Assembly: GCA_016870775.1 (NCBI GenBank) | Contig: VGAK01000001.1 | Span: forward strand, 1-64,000 | Reading direction: 5' to 3' | Origin: Actinomycetota bacterium | GTDB taxonomy: Bacteria; Actinomycetota; Acidimicrobiia; Acidimicrobiales; Ilumatobacteraceae | DNA: 64,000 bases | Shown: positions 1-7,956 of the stretch, in pieces | How the letters are laid out: the number at the start of each line of letters is the position of its first letter | Position numbering within the stretch: the stretch's first letter is position 1 | The notes under the pieces: model-generated | Told to the model about the DNA's origin: nothing | What the model saw: the letters and a program-made list of their open reading frames with translations, nothing else | The model's database searches: none | Program-made: the position numbers and the translations under genes

Positions 1-83
1 ACGAGCACCACAGAGCCGAGACCCTCGAGAGTTCCCGCGAGCGTCGCCTCGACGAGCGGGAACGGATCGCCGATCTCAGCCAC
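1..83 (-). CDS. 5' end of an unidentified gene (cut by window edge)
   Basis: An open frame starts at a GTG whose first base is 83 and runs off the left edge (27 codons visible). Its predicted peptide begins MAEIGDPFPLVEATLAGT. The GTG overlaps the last 8 bases of the DegT-family aminotransferase gene in a GTGGCTGA arrangement, the same start/stop overlap seen at gltB-gltD in this window, so I read it as the next gene of the ROK-aminotransferase operon. Too little is present to name a family; sugar or cyclitol metabolism would fit the neighbours but is only inference. Confidence 0.5.
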   Translation of the reverse strand, partial: MAEIGDPFPLVEATLAGTLEGLGSVVL

Positions 84-1311
84 GCGGTGCGAGTTCCCCC
101 CGGTGCGCGTGGATCTTGGCGACCGCGCGCACCACGTCTCGGGCATCGTCCTGTGACCCCATCAGCACCGAGGTGGTGAACCAGAGCGTCGTGTCGGCCA
201 GTCGCTCGCTCACGGGCAGGCAGAGCGATGCGAAGTCCTGCATTCGGGCGCGCGAACGGATGCGAGGTGCGAATCCCTGCGGATCGGCGAAGAGATCGAG
301 GCGCGACAGGGGCGGATAGGCCATGGTGAGCGGGATTCCCTCGGCGAGGAGTGCCTCGCGCAGGGTGTCGCGGTCGAGACCGAATTCGTCCGCGTCGACC
401 CTCACCACGTAGCAGTAGTTGCCCTGCGAGGTGCACGATGCGTGGCGTCCCTGCGGGTGGATTCCCGGAATCTCCGCGAGCTCGTGGTTCAACGTCGCGG
501 CGTTCCGGGCGCGCCGCTCCTGCTGGGCGGGGAATCGCTCCAACTGCGCGAGCAGGACGGCCCCCTGCCACTCGGTCATGCGGTAGTTCCCGCCGAGCAG
601 ATAGTGCGAGTAGAACCACTCGCCCGGCCTGCGCCCACAGTCGGAGAAACTGCGGGCCGCCGCGAGCACGTCGGGGTGTCGCGACACGATCGCTCCCCCC
701 TCACCGCCGGTCATCAACTTCGATGACTGGAACGAGTACGACCCGGCGTCACCGAGCATCCCCACGGGCGTGCCCTTCCACGTGGAGCCGTGCGCGTGGG
801 CGCAATCCTCGAGCACCACCAGCCCGTGCTCACGGGCGATCGCTGTGAGTGCATCCATGTCGGCGACGCTGCCCGCGATGTGCACCGGGATGATGGCCCT
901 GGTGCGGGGCCCGACGGCGGCCCGCACGGCGGCGGGGTCGATGCACCCCGTGTCGGGGTCGACATCGACCAGCACCGGGATCGCATTCACCATCAGCACC
1001 GCCGTAACGGTCGCCACGAACGTCCAGTTCGGCACGATCACCTCGTCACCCTCGCCGACGCCGAGTGCGAGGAGGGCGATCTCGAGGGTGTGCGATCCGT
1101 TGGTCACCGCGAGCGAGGTCTCCGCTCCGTGGAACCTTGCCCACGCGGACTCGAACTGGTGAACCTTGGTGCCCTGCGTCGCCCACCACCTGCGACTGTC
1201 GAGCACCTCGAGCAGAAGTTCGCGCTCGCGGTCATCGGCCGTCGGCCATTCCGGATACGGCGTTGATCGGAGCGGTGCTCCTCCGGTCAGTGCGAGTGTC
1301 GAACCCGTCAT
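76..1311 (-). CDS. DegT/DnrJ/EryC1/StrS family aminotransferase
   Basis: PLP-dependent sugar or cyclitol aminotransferase, 411 aa. The fold-type I pattern is clear: LAVTNGSHTLEIALLALG (cofactor phosphate region), EDCAHAHGS, and the SYSFQSSKLMTGGEGG segment in which Lys198 should hold PLP. Such enzymes aminate keto-sugars or inososes (AHBA/NDP-sugar/scyllo-inosose type); the substrate cannot be read from sequence. The ATG at 1311 follows GAGGGGAG inside the end of the ROK gene and begins one base after its TGA, so the two are translationally coupled; an upstream in-frame ATG at 1365 lies inside the ROK gene and is less likely. Product of this operon probably acts on a sugar sensed by the ROK protein. 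Confidence 0.88.
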   Translation of the reverse strand: MTGSTLALTGGAPLRSTPYPEWPTADDRERELLLEVLDSRRWWATQGTKVHQFESAWARFHGAETSLAVTNGSHTLEIALLALGVGEGDEVIVPNWTFVATVTAVLMVNAIPVLVDVDPDTGCIDPAAVRAAVGPRTRAIIPVHIAGSVADMDALTAIAREHGLVVLEDCAHAHGSTWKGTPVGMLGDAGSYSFQSSKLMTGGEGGAIVSRHPDVLAAARSFSDCGRRPGEWFYSHYLLGGNYRMTEWQGAVLLAQLERFPAQQERRARNAATLNHELAEIPGIHPQGRHASCTSQGNYCYVVRVDADEFGLDRDTLREALLAEGIPLTMAYPPLSRLDLFADPQGFAPRIRSRARMQDFASLCLPVSERLADTTLWFTTSVLMGSQDDARDVVRAVAKIHAHRGELAPRG

Positions 1312-1312
1312 C

Positions 1313-2530
1313 TCATGCTCCCCTCGTCTGCCGGCCGACCGGTCGCACGACACGCTCGTCACCAACGGCCAGCTCGTCGCGGAGGATGTCCCGCAGGTCG
1401 CGTCGCGCGAGCGCCATCGCCCCCTCGAGTCCGGATCTGTTGCCGAGCCGCGACGTGACGACCTCGATCGGAAACGGCGCGATCCGCGCGAGGGCGGCCC
1501 GCACCGGTTCGAGCAGCAACGGATTGGCGCCCAATCCGCCGCCGAGCACGACCCGGACGGGATCCAGAACCGACGCGACGCTCAGGATCACCCGCGCGAG
1601 ATCGGCAGCGAACTCCACGACCATCCGCACTGCGACCGCGTCACCGTCGGCGGCCCTCGCGAGGATCTCCTCGGCCTTGGCTGGCGCTGCGGCGGCTGCC
1701 CACCTGCGCTCCAGGGCCGACCCCGACGTCATCGTCTCGGCCGATCCATGCCCGCGCACAATCGGATCCTCGAGGTCCCCGAACAAGGGCAGGAACGCGA
1801 TCTCGCCGGCGCGTCCAGTCGCACCCCGTATCACACGCCCCTCGTGGAGCACCGCCATGCCGAGCCCGGTGCCGATGCTCACCAGAACGAATGTGCCGTC
1901 ACCGATCGCGGGATCGGCATCGAGTTCCCCCACGCCGGCGATGTTCACATCGTTCTCGACCGTGACCGGACACTTCAGGTGGCGCCGGAGCAGGGCCCGC
2001 ACGTCCCCGCGGTCGAGGCCGGCAATGTTGCCACCGTGAGCGATGCGACCGGTCTCGTCGATCACCCCGGGAAGGCCGACGACGGCGGTCACCACGGACC
2101 TGAGCGGAACACCCGCGCGGCCCGCGACCTCGCGGCGCATCGCGGCGAGTTGGGCCGCCAATCGCTCGGCATTGGGTGCGGTCGGCTCGACCGACTCGGC
2201 GAGGACACGGCCGGCGAGATCCACGAGTGCCACCACCGCCTTGGAGCCGCCGACATCGGCCGCGAGACCCACCGCACGCGACGTGTCGATCGAGATCAAC
2301 TCGGGGTTGCGTCCGGTTGCCCCGAGCGCCCGCGTCTCCACCGAGATGATGCCGCGGTGCGCCATGCGCGCCAGCGCATCGATCACCGTCGGGCGCGAGA
2401 GGCCCGTCGCGGCGCAGATCTGCGCGCGCGTCATGGGATCACCCCGCAACAGCACCTCGAGCACGGTCGCCTCACCCGGGGGTCGCGCCATCTGACGAAC
2501 CACGGTGTGGGTCATGCGCTCCTCGCCCAT
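1313..2530 (-). CDS. ROK family transcriptional regulator
   Basis: 405 aa. An N-terminal winged helix-turn-helix (about residues 20-70, including MTRAQICAATGLSRPTVIDA) is joined to a ROK sugar-kinase-like domain beginning AADVGGSKAVVALVDLAG near residue 88, the DxGG phosphate motif. The zinc-binding CxCGxxGCxE motif typical of ROK kinases and of NagC/Mlc is absent from the expected place (GRAGEIAFLPLFGDLEDP), so a sensor/repressor role is more likely than kinase activity. ATG at 2530 or ATG at 2515 are both possible; I keep the longer. It is the first gene of a minus-strand operon with the DegT-type aminotransferase and diverges from the ceramidase-like gene across a palindromic operator that it probably binds. 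Confidence 0.85.
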   Translation of the reverse strand: MGEERMTHTVVRQMARPPGEATVLEVLLRGDPMTRAQICAATGLSRPTVIDALARMAHRGIISVETRALGATGRNPELISIDTSRAVGLAADVGGSKAVVALVDLAGRVLAESVEPTAPNAERLAAQLAAMRREVAGRAGVPLRSVVTAVVGLPGVIDETGRIAHGGNIAGLDRGDVRALLRRHLKCPVTVENDVNIAGVGELDADPAIGDGTFVLVSIGTGLGMAVLHEGRVIRGATGRAGEIAFLPLFGDLEDPIVRGHGSAETMTSGSALERRWAAAAAPAKAEEILARAADGDAVAVRMVVEFAADLARVILSVASVLDPVRVVLGGGLGANPLLLEPVRAALARIAPFPIEVVTSRLGNRSGLEGAMALARRDLRDILRDELAVGDERVVRPVGRQTRGA

Positions 2531-2557
2531 TGCGACTCATGCTCGCAGAGCAAACCT

Positions 2558-2584
2558 GATTTTGTCAAGTGTGTTGACAGAATC
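2558..2584. promoter_or_regulatory. 27-bp palindromic operator between ROK regulator and ceramidase-like gene
   Basis: Inverted repeat GATTTTGTCAA - GTGTG - TTGACAGAATC: 10 of 11 arm positions match, with a 5-bp spacer. It lies 28 bp upstream of the ROK ATG and 76 bp upstream of the ceramidase-like ATG. Both arms contain a -35-like TTGACA, one facing each way, so a protein bound here would block both promoters. I infer it is the ROK protein's own operator. Confidence 0.72.
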
Positions 2585-2659
2585 GGCGAGTCCCCGCGCG
2601 GTGGCTGTGACAACATGACACCGCGCATCGACCAATGACCGCCACTCCGGGAGGACACC

Positions 2660-4054
2660 ATGATCCGCATCGCTGCCGGGGCCGCGCACCGCGACGTGAC
2701 GCCCGATTTCCCCGTGCCACTCGGTGGCTACGGCCAGCGCACCACCGCATCCGAGGGCGTGCACGACCCGGTCGCCGTGACGGCCCTGTGCCTCGGGGAC
2801 GACTCCCCCGTCATCATCATCACCGCCGACCTGATCGCAATTCCCAGGCCGGTCACCGCGGCGATCGCCGAGCGGCTCACGACCCACGAGTGGTTCGATC
2901 CGGCCAGGCTCGTCGTGACCGCGACACATTCCCATTCGGCGCCGGTCGCCCACGACCCCTCGGGCCGGAGCGAGGCGACGGCGCGCTTCATGCACATGCT
3001 CGTCACGGGTGCCGTCGAGGCCGCCGTCGAGGCACACGCCGACCGTCGCGATGCACTCGTCCTCAGCCGCACGGGAGATGCACGGATCGGCTTCAACCGG
3101 TGGCGCCCCGACGATGAGGCGATGGTCGACACACGGATTCCGGTGGTGACCGTCATCGATGACGCCACCCGCGATGTGGTCGCCGTGCTGTTCGGCGCCG
3201 GGTGCCACCCCACGACCTTCGGCTGGGACAACATGCTGGTCTCGGCCGATTATCCCGGTGTCGCGAAGAGGCGCGTGCAGGAGGCCCTCCCCGGCGCAGT
3301 CGCCATGTTCGTGAACACCACCGAGGGAGACGTCGTCCCGCTCACCTCGGCCCGACGCGATGCACTCGACCCCCGCGGCTACACCGGGGTCGATCCGGCT
3401 CACGCCGAGACGATCGGCCAGATCCTGGCCGACGAAGTGGTGCGCACCGTCTCTGGGGCCGTCTCCGACCCGGGTTCGCCAGACGGCAAGCTCGCGCTCG
3501 TGTCGATGGAGGTCCAAGTTGCGACCAACAACGCCGGCCTCGACGAGGATGCCGCACGCGCGCGGCTCGACGAGAGCGCAGCGGTGCTGCGCGCACGACT
3601 CGGGGAGGATTTCGCCGACAGGGTTCCGATGGCACATCTGTGGGCGGCGTCGTCGGCCGCGGTCGTCGAGGCCGACATGGGCGAGGACGACATGCGCGAC
3701 ACGATGATCGCCTGCTGCCACTTCCTCGGGCTCACCGCCCGTCTCGCCCGCGGGGCGAATCCTGCACCGGTGCGCGCACCGATGCAGGCGATGGTGCTCG
3801 ACCGTGCGCACATCTTGTTCCTGCCCGGCGAGGTGCTCGTCGGGGTGGGGCACCTGTGGAGCGAACTGATCGGCCGGGCCGACTCGTTCACCGTCGGACT
3901 GGCGAACACGCACCTGCGCTACCTGCCCCTCGCGAGCCATTTCGCCGAGGAGGGCGCCGACCGCCGCTACGAGACCGTCACTGCCGGTGTCGCCCCCGGC
4001 GAAGTGGATCGACTCGTGTCACTCGGCGCCGAGGCTCTCCTGGCCGACGCATAG
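2660..4054 (+). CDS. neutral/alkaline ceramidase-like (N-terminal domain family) protein, nucleophile Ser absent
   Basis: 464 aa, no signal peptide, so cytoplasmic. The N-terminus (GAAHRDVTPDFPVPLGGYG) and the block VVTATHSHSAP with the later GAGCHPTTFG match the N-terminal domain of the neutral ceramidase superfamily; the two His motifs would bind a metal. True ceramidases carry the nucleophile in GDVSPN; here the equivalent is NTTEGDVVPL, with Val in place of Ser, so ceramide hydrolysis is unlikely. Bacterial members of this kind often sit beside sugar regulators and have no proven substrate. ATG at 2660 has a GGGAGG 5 nt upstream. Divergent from, and probably controlled by, the ROK regulator. 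Confidence 0.75.
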   Translation: MIRIAAGAAHRDVTPDFPVPLGGYGQRTTASEGVHDPVAVTALCLGDDSPVIIITADLIAIPRPVTAAIAERLTTHEWFDPARLVVTATHSHSAPVAHDPSGRSEATARFMHMLVTGAVEAAVEAHADRRDALVLSRTGDARIGFNRWRPDDEAMVDTRIPVVTVIDDATRDVVAVLFGAGCHPTTFGWDNMLVSADYPGVAKRRVQEALPGAVAMFVNTTEGDVVPLTSARRDALDPRGYTGVDPAHAETIGQILADEVVRTVSGAVSDPGSPDGKLALVSMEVQVATNNAGLDEDAARARLDESAAVLRARLGEDFADRVPMAHLWAASSAAVVEADMGEDDMRDTMIACCHFLGLTARLARGANPAPVRAPMQAMVLDRAHILFLPGEVLVGVGHLWSELIGRADSFTVGLANTHLRYLPLASHFAEEGADRRYETVTAGVAPGEVDRLVSLGAEALLADA

Positions 4055-4109
4055 CCAGCCCGTCCGCGAGCGACTGGGACCACCTCGGCCGGTCGGTGCG
4101 GGGGCGCGA

Positions 4110-4301
4110 TCACCTCGTGGTCGTGGTCGTGCTCGGGATGGTGGTCGTGGTCGTCGATGTCGATGTCGAACTGGTCGACGTGGTGCTCGACGATGAGGTC
4201 GTCGACGATGTGGTGGTCGACGAAGTGGTGGTCGACGGAACTGTGGTGGTCGTGCTCGTCGTGGTGGTGGATGTCGTCGATGTGGTGGTGGTCGTGGCCT
4301 T
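4110..4301 (-). repeat. low-complexity Thr/Ser-codon tract
   Basis: About 190 bp of near-repeating ACC/AGC/TCG-type triplets encode the Thr/Ser tail of the secreted protein. The plus strand reads as monotonous gtggtcgt units, which generate spurious Val/Asp-rich open frames. Such tracts can expand or contract by slippage, so tail length may vary between strains. Confidence 0.85.
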
Positions 4302-5780
4302 CGGGATCACGAATCCATTCGCCCATCCCCATCGGATGTCCATCGGAGCCCCGACGGGGGTGCCGATCGTGGACGGAATCGCGTCCAGGTACCGGCGCAC
4401 CTGTGACCAGCCGTCCCATGCCGAGACACCAGTCGTTGGACAGCCACCCTTGACCTGCGAGCATGCGGCCGTCTGGACGGTGATGGCGGCGAGCCTCAAG
4501 GGTCGTGCCATCGCCACGCCACGCGCAGCGAGAACCGCCCACTGGCGGGCCTGGGATCCGCTCTGGGTGTGGATCTGGGGCATCGCGAGCACGTTCGGTC
4601 CCGCGTGGCTCGACACCCACAACACGTCATCGATGGTCCATCCGTTGTTGCAGGTGAGCTTGGTGGAGACCGACTGCGGGCATCCGTCGGCTGAGCCGAA
4701 GTTCCAGAGTCTGACTGCCGTGGTGGCGACATAGCCGTCGACCCACGCACGGGCCTGCCCCGGCGGTCCCCACCCCGGCTCGAGATCGACCGACCCGGTC
4801 ACCGCGACCCGCGGGTCCGACGCGGCGCGAGCCTGTTCCACGAGACGCGCCCACACCTGACCACCCGAGTATCCGTTGAAGGCAGTCACTGCCCCCGAGT
4901 TCGTCGTCCCGATCGAGACCTCCCACGGCCCGGTTCCGCACTCGGCCAGTCCGGCCGCCCACGCGGCCGTGGTCGCCACGATCTCTGCATGGGTGATGGT
5001 CGAGGAACTGAATCCGCTCGCCCCGCCCTTGACCTGACGGCCAAACGACAGGATCACGATCCCCCGGGGCACTTTCTTGGCCTGATCGCACGCGGCGTTG
5101 CGGATCACCGGCACCGCGGTGTCGATCGGCTTGACGTCGCGCGACCGCACGTAACTGCCGATGGCGACGGTCCACTCTCGGCTCCCGCGCACCGGCACGG
5201 CCGTCGGGTACCAGACCGCCTCGTTCGGCCCGGCCGCAACCACGGCTTGGGTGGGGGGAACAGACGACACCGGCACCGACGATGTGGTGACCACGGGGGC
5301 TGTGCTCGTGACCGGCGCAGGGTTGCGCTGGCAACCGGCGGCGCACCTGGCCGTCGTCGGCGAGATCGCATCGACGTTCACCTTGGTGCCCCTGCTGGAG
5401 CGGTTCCGGGTGGAGAGCACCACCACACGCACCTCGCTGACCGCGCCGGTGCCGCGGAGGGCGACCGCGCGACGCCTCGGCACCGGCGAGTACTGATCGA
5501 CCGTGCGCACCCGCACTCCATTGACGAGAACGGCCATCTTGCCGTTCGAGGGACCCGCGACGTACCAGAGCGCGAACGAGCGTCTGTTCACCTCGAACAC
5601 CGCCGAGGCCCCGGTTCCCGTCGCCGTGTAGAACTCGCCACCGTGAGCGGTGCGGCTCTTCGAGACCGACCACGCCGCGACGAGCGCACGTGCGCGACCG
5701 CTCCCCGCCTCGACCGCCGAAGCGGTCGCGCCCGCAAACAGCACGAGTGCGCCGGCAACGAGGGCAGTTCTCGTCCTCAC
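4110..5780 (-). CDS. secreted protein of unknown function with C-terminal Thr/Ser-rich tail
   Basis: 556 aa from GTG 5780, chosen because TACCGT lies exactly 8 nt upstream (leaderless pattern) and because it begins directly with a signal peptide (VRTRTALVAGALVLFAGATASA). After the signal, about 100 residues look like a beta-sandwich (VLVNGVRVRTVDQYSP). A short Pro/Thr/Val linker and a large domain of about 250 residues follow (SVDLEPGWGPPGQARAW; several Cys), for which I know no family. The last ~63 residues are almost only Thr and Ser, a flexible, possibly glycosylated tail without a sorting motif or a final membrane helix. The reading frame extends upstream past 5780, but that part has no secretion signal and is rejected. 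Confidence 0.75.
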   Translation of the reverse strand: MRTRTALVAGALVLFAGATASAVEAGSGRARALVAAWSVSKSRTAHGGEFYTATGTGASAVFEVNRRSFALWYVAGPSNGKMAVLVNGVRVRTVDQYSPVPRRRAVALRGTGAVSEVRVVVLSTRNRSSRGTKVNVDAISPTTARCAAGCQRNPAPVTSTAPVVTTSSVPVSSVPPTQAVVAAGPNEAVWYPTAVPVRGSREWTVAIGSYVRSRDVKPIDTAVPVIRNAACDQAKKVPRGIVILSFGRQVKGGASGFSSSTITHAEIVATTAAWAAGLAECGTGPWEVSIGTTNSGAVTAFNGYSGGQVWARLVEQARAASDPRVAVTGSVDLEPGWGPPGQARAWVDGYVATTAVRLWNFGSADGCPQSVSTKLTCNNGWTIDDVLWVSSHAGPNVLAMPQIHTQSGSQARQWAVLAARGVAMARPLRLAAITVQTAACSQVKGGCPTTGVSAWDGWSQVRRYLDAIPSTIGTPVGAPMDIRWGWANGFVIPKATTTTTSTTSTTTTSTTTTVPSTTTSSTTTSSTTSSSSTTSTSSTSTSTTTTTIPSTTTTTR

Positions 5781-5886
5781 GGTGCCACACGGTATTGGCG
5801 CGCGAGCCTCCGCCAACGTCGGCGGTTGCGTGCCCGCGGCAGGTCCGGGCTGAACACCGCGTCTATGTTGGGCTTGGGAGCCTTTG

Positions 5887-6555
5887 ATGGATCGTCGACA
5901 ATTCCTGTCCTTCGCTGCCGCGGGCTTCACCGTGGCGCTCGTGGATCCGCGCGACGCGCTCCACGCGTCGACGCTGCCCTCACCCGCCACGAGCGGTGAG
6001 GGCTTCGCGTACCTCACCTTCGACGACGGACCGGGTCCGGGCACCGCGCGCACGCGCGAGATCCTCGACAACGCGGGTGTCCCGGGGACCTTCTTCGTGG
6101 TCGGCCAACGAGCGAGCCGCCAGAAGGCGTTCCTCGCCTCGCTGGTGCGCGGGGGCCACTCGGTGCAGAACCACTCCTGGACACACCCCGACCTGCGCTA
6201 CCACCCGAACCCGAAGCGCGAACTGGAGCGCTGCAGCACCCTGATCGAGGACTCCACGGGCACGCGCCCGACGCTGTACCGCCCCCCCTTCGCCGCCACG
6301 AACTCGCGCATCAGGCGCATCGGCAAGTCGCTCGGCATGAAGGAGTTGTTCTGGAACCTGAGTGCGACTCCCCCACTCGCGCACCCGAATCCTCCCGCGC
6401 GGTTCCGGGAGCGCATCGAGGAGGTGCGCGGGAAGAACGACTACATCGTCGTGCTGTTCCACGACGGCTCGGGCGACGTGGACAAGATGCTCGCGCTCCT
6501 GCCCGAGGCCATCGCGGGCTTCAGGGAACGCGGATTTTCCTTCAAGAAGTTCTGA
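5887..6555 (+). CDS. Tat-exported polysaccharide deacetylase (NodB domain)
   Basis: 222 aa. The N-terminus MDRRQFLSFAAAGF carries a twin-arginine motif, so export is probably via Tat. The NodB catalytic motifs are in order: TFDDGP (catalytic Asp and metal Asp), HSWTHPDL (metal His pair), RPPFAATN, and LFHDG near the end. The family removes acetyl groups from peptidoglycan, chitin or other N-acetyl sugars; substrate unknown. ATG 5887 is preferred over TTG 5884 because GGGAG (5876-5880) lies 6 nt upstream; a TATGTT box at 5864-5869 may be its -10. The gene diverges from the secreted Thr/Ser-tail protein, suggesting both act at the cell envelope. Confidence 0.87.
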   Translation: MDRRQFLSFAAAGFTVALVDPRDALHASTLPSPATSGEGFAYLTFDDGPGPGTARTREILDNAGVPGTFFVVGQRASRQKAFLASLVRGGHSVQNHSWTHPDLRYHPNPKRELERCSTLIEDSTGTRPTLYRPPFAATNSRIRRIGKSLGMKELFWNLSATPPLAHPNPPARFRERIEEVRGKNDYIVVLFHDGSGDVDKMLALLPEAIAGFRERGFSFKKF

Positions 6556-6588
6556 TCATCCGCCGGACGCCCGGTTAGCCTTCGCAGC

Positions 6589-7944
6589 ATGACCACGGTG
6601 GATTCAGCCCGCTCCGACGCCTTCGTGAACGATCGCAGGCACGTGTTCCACTCCTGGTCGGCACAGGGTGCCATCTCGCCGGTGGTGATCGCACGCGCGC
6701 AGGGTTCGGAGTTCTGGGACGAGGACGGCAAGCGATACCTCGATTTCTCCAGCCAACTCATCAACGCCAACATCGGCCACCAGCACCCCAAGCTCGTCGC
6801 CGCCCTGAAGGAGCAGGCCGATCGGCTCTGCACCGTCGCGCCGTTCCACGCCAACGACGCGCGGAGCGAGGCGGCGCGCCTGATCGCCGAGATCGCACCG
6901 GGCGACCTGAACATGGTGTTCTTCACGAACGGCGGCGCGGAGGCCACCGAGAACGCGATGCGCATGGCTCGTCTGCACACCGGTCGCAACAAGGTGCTGA
7001 GCACCTACCGCAGCTACCACGGAGCCACGGGAGGCTCGATCCAGTTGACCGGTGACCCGCGCCGGTGGCCCGCCGAACCCGCGATGCCGGGCATCGTCAA
7101 GTTCTGGGGGCCCTACCCGTACCGCTCGGCGTTCCACGCCGAGAACGAACCCCAGGAGTGTGAGCGGGCCCTCGCCCACCTCGCGGACGTGATCATGGTC
7201 GAGGGCGCCCAGAACGTGGCCGCGATCATCCTGGAGTCGGTCGTGGGGACGAACGGCATCCTCGTGCCGCCCGACGGCTATCTCGCCGGTGTCCGCGAGA
7301 TCTGCGATCGCCACGGGATCGTGATGATCCTGGACGAAGTGATGTCGGGGTTCGGTCGGTGCGGCGAATGGTTCGCAGTCGACCATTGGGGTGTGGTGCC
7401 CGACCTGATCTGCTTCGCCAAGGGTGTGAACTCGGGCTACGTGCCGCTCGGCGGTGTCGTCATCTCGGACCGGATCTCTGCCACGTTCCGCGACCGCCAG
7501 TTCCCCGGTGGGCTCACCTACTCGGGCCATCCCCTGGCGTGCGCGACCGCGGCGGCCTCGATCGAGATCTTCCGCGAGGAGCGGATCCTCGAGCATGCGC
7601 GCCACCTCGGCACCGATGTCATCGGGCCGGAACTCGCACGCATCAGGGACCGCCACCCGAGCGTGGGCGACGTGCGCGGACTCGGGGTGTTCTGGGCGAT
7701 CGAGTTGGTGCGCGACCGCACGACACGCGAGATGCTGGTGCCCTTCAACGCCGCCGGCGAGGCCGCCAAGCCGATGGGCGACCTCGTGGCGGCGTGCAAG
7801 GCGCGCGGTCTCTGGCCATTCACGCACTTCAACCGGATCCACATCTGTCCCCCGGTCAACACCCCCGATGCACTGGTGCGCGAGGGGCTCGCGATCATCG
7901 ACGAGGTGCTGGACCTCGCCGATGTCTACGCGTCCGGGTCCTGA
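6589..7944 (+). CDS. class III (omega-) aminotransferase, probably pyruvate-linked
   Basis: 451 aa, complete class III aminotransferase. Visible: VFFTNGGAEATENAMRMAR (PLP phosphate loop), ILDEVMSGFGRCGEW (Asp contacting the PLP ring nitrogen), and the PLP lysine in CFAKGVNSGYVPLGG. The start MTTVDSARSDAF with HVFHSWSAQG resembles taurine:pyruvate and beta-alanine:pyruvate transaminases. It converges on mmsA with 12 bp between stop codons. A pair of this kind can turn beta-alanine into malonate semialdehyde and then acetyl-CoA, which is my preferred role; GABA or taurine remain possible. TAGCCT lies 7 nt before the ATG with no Shine-Dalgarno, so the mRNA is probably leaderless. Confidence 0.85.
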   Translation: MTTVDSARSDAFVNDRRHVFHSWSAQGAISPVVIARAQGSEFWDEDGKRYLDFSSQLINANIGHQHPKLVAALKEQADRLCTVAPFHANDARSEAARLIAEIAPGDLNMVFFTNGGAEATENAMRMARLHTGRNKVLSTYRSYHGATGGSIQLTGDPRRWPAEPAMPGIVKFWGPYPYRSAFHAENEPQECERALAHLADVIMVEGAQNVAAIILESVVGTNGILVPPDGYLAGVREICDRHGIVMILDEVMSGFGRCGEWFAVDHWGVVPDLICFAKGVNSGYVPLGGVVISDRISATFRDRQFPGGLTYSGHPLACATAAASIEIFREERILEHARHLGTDVIGPELARIRDRHPSVGDVRGLGVFWAIELVRDRTTREMLVPFNAAGEAAKPMGDLVAACKARGLWPFTHFNRIHICPPVNTPDALVREGLAIIDEVLDLADVYASGS

Positions 7945-7956
7945 TCCGGGATCCGC

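Noticed and set aside
4110-4320. Val/Asp-rich plus-strand frame through the low-complexity tract
   Set aside because: It is the antisense of the Thr/Ser tail and has no start signal or independent support.
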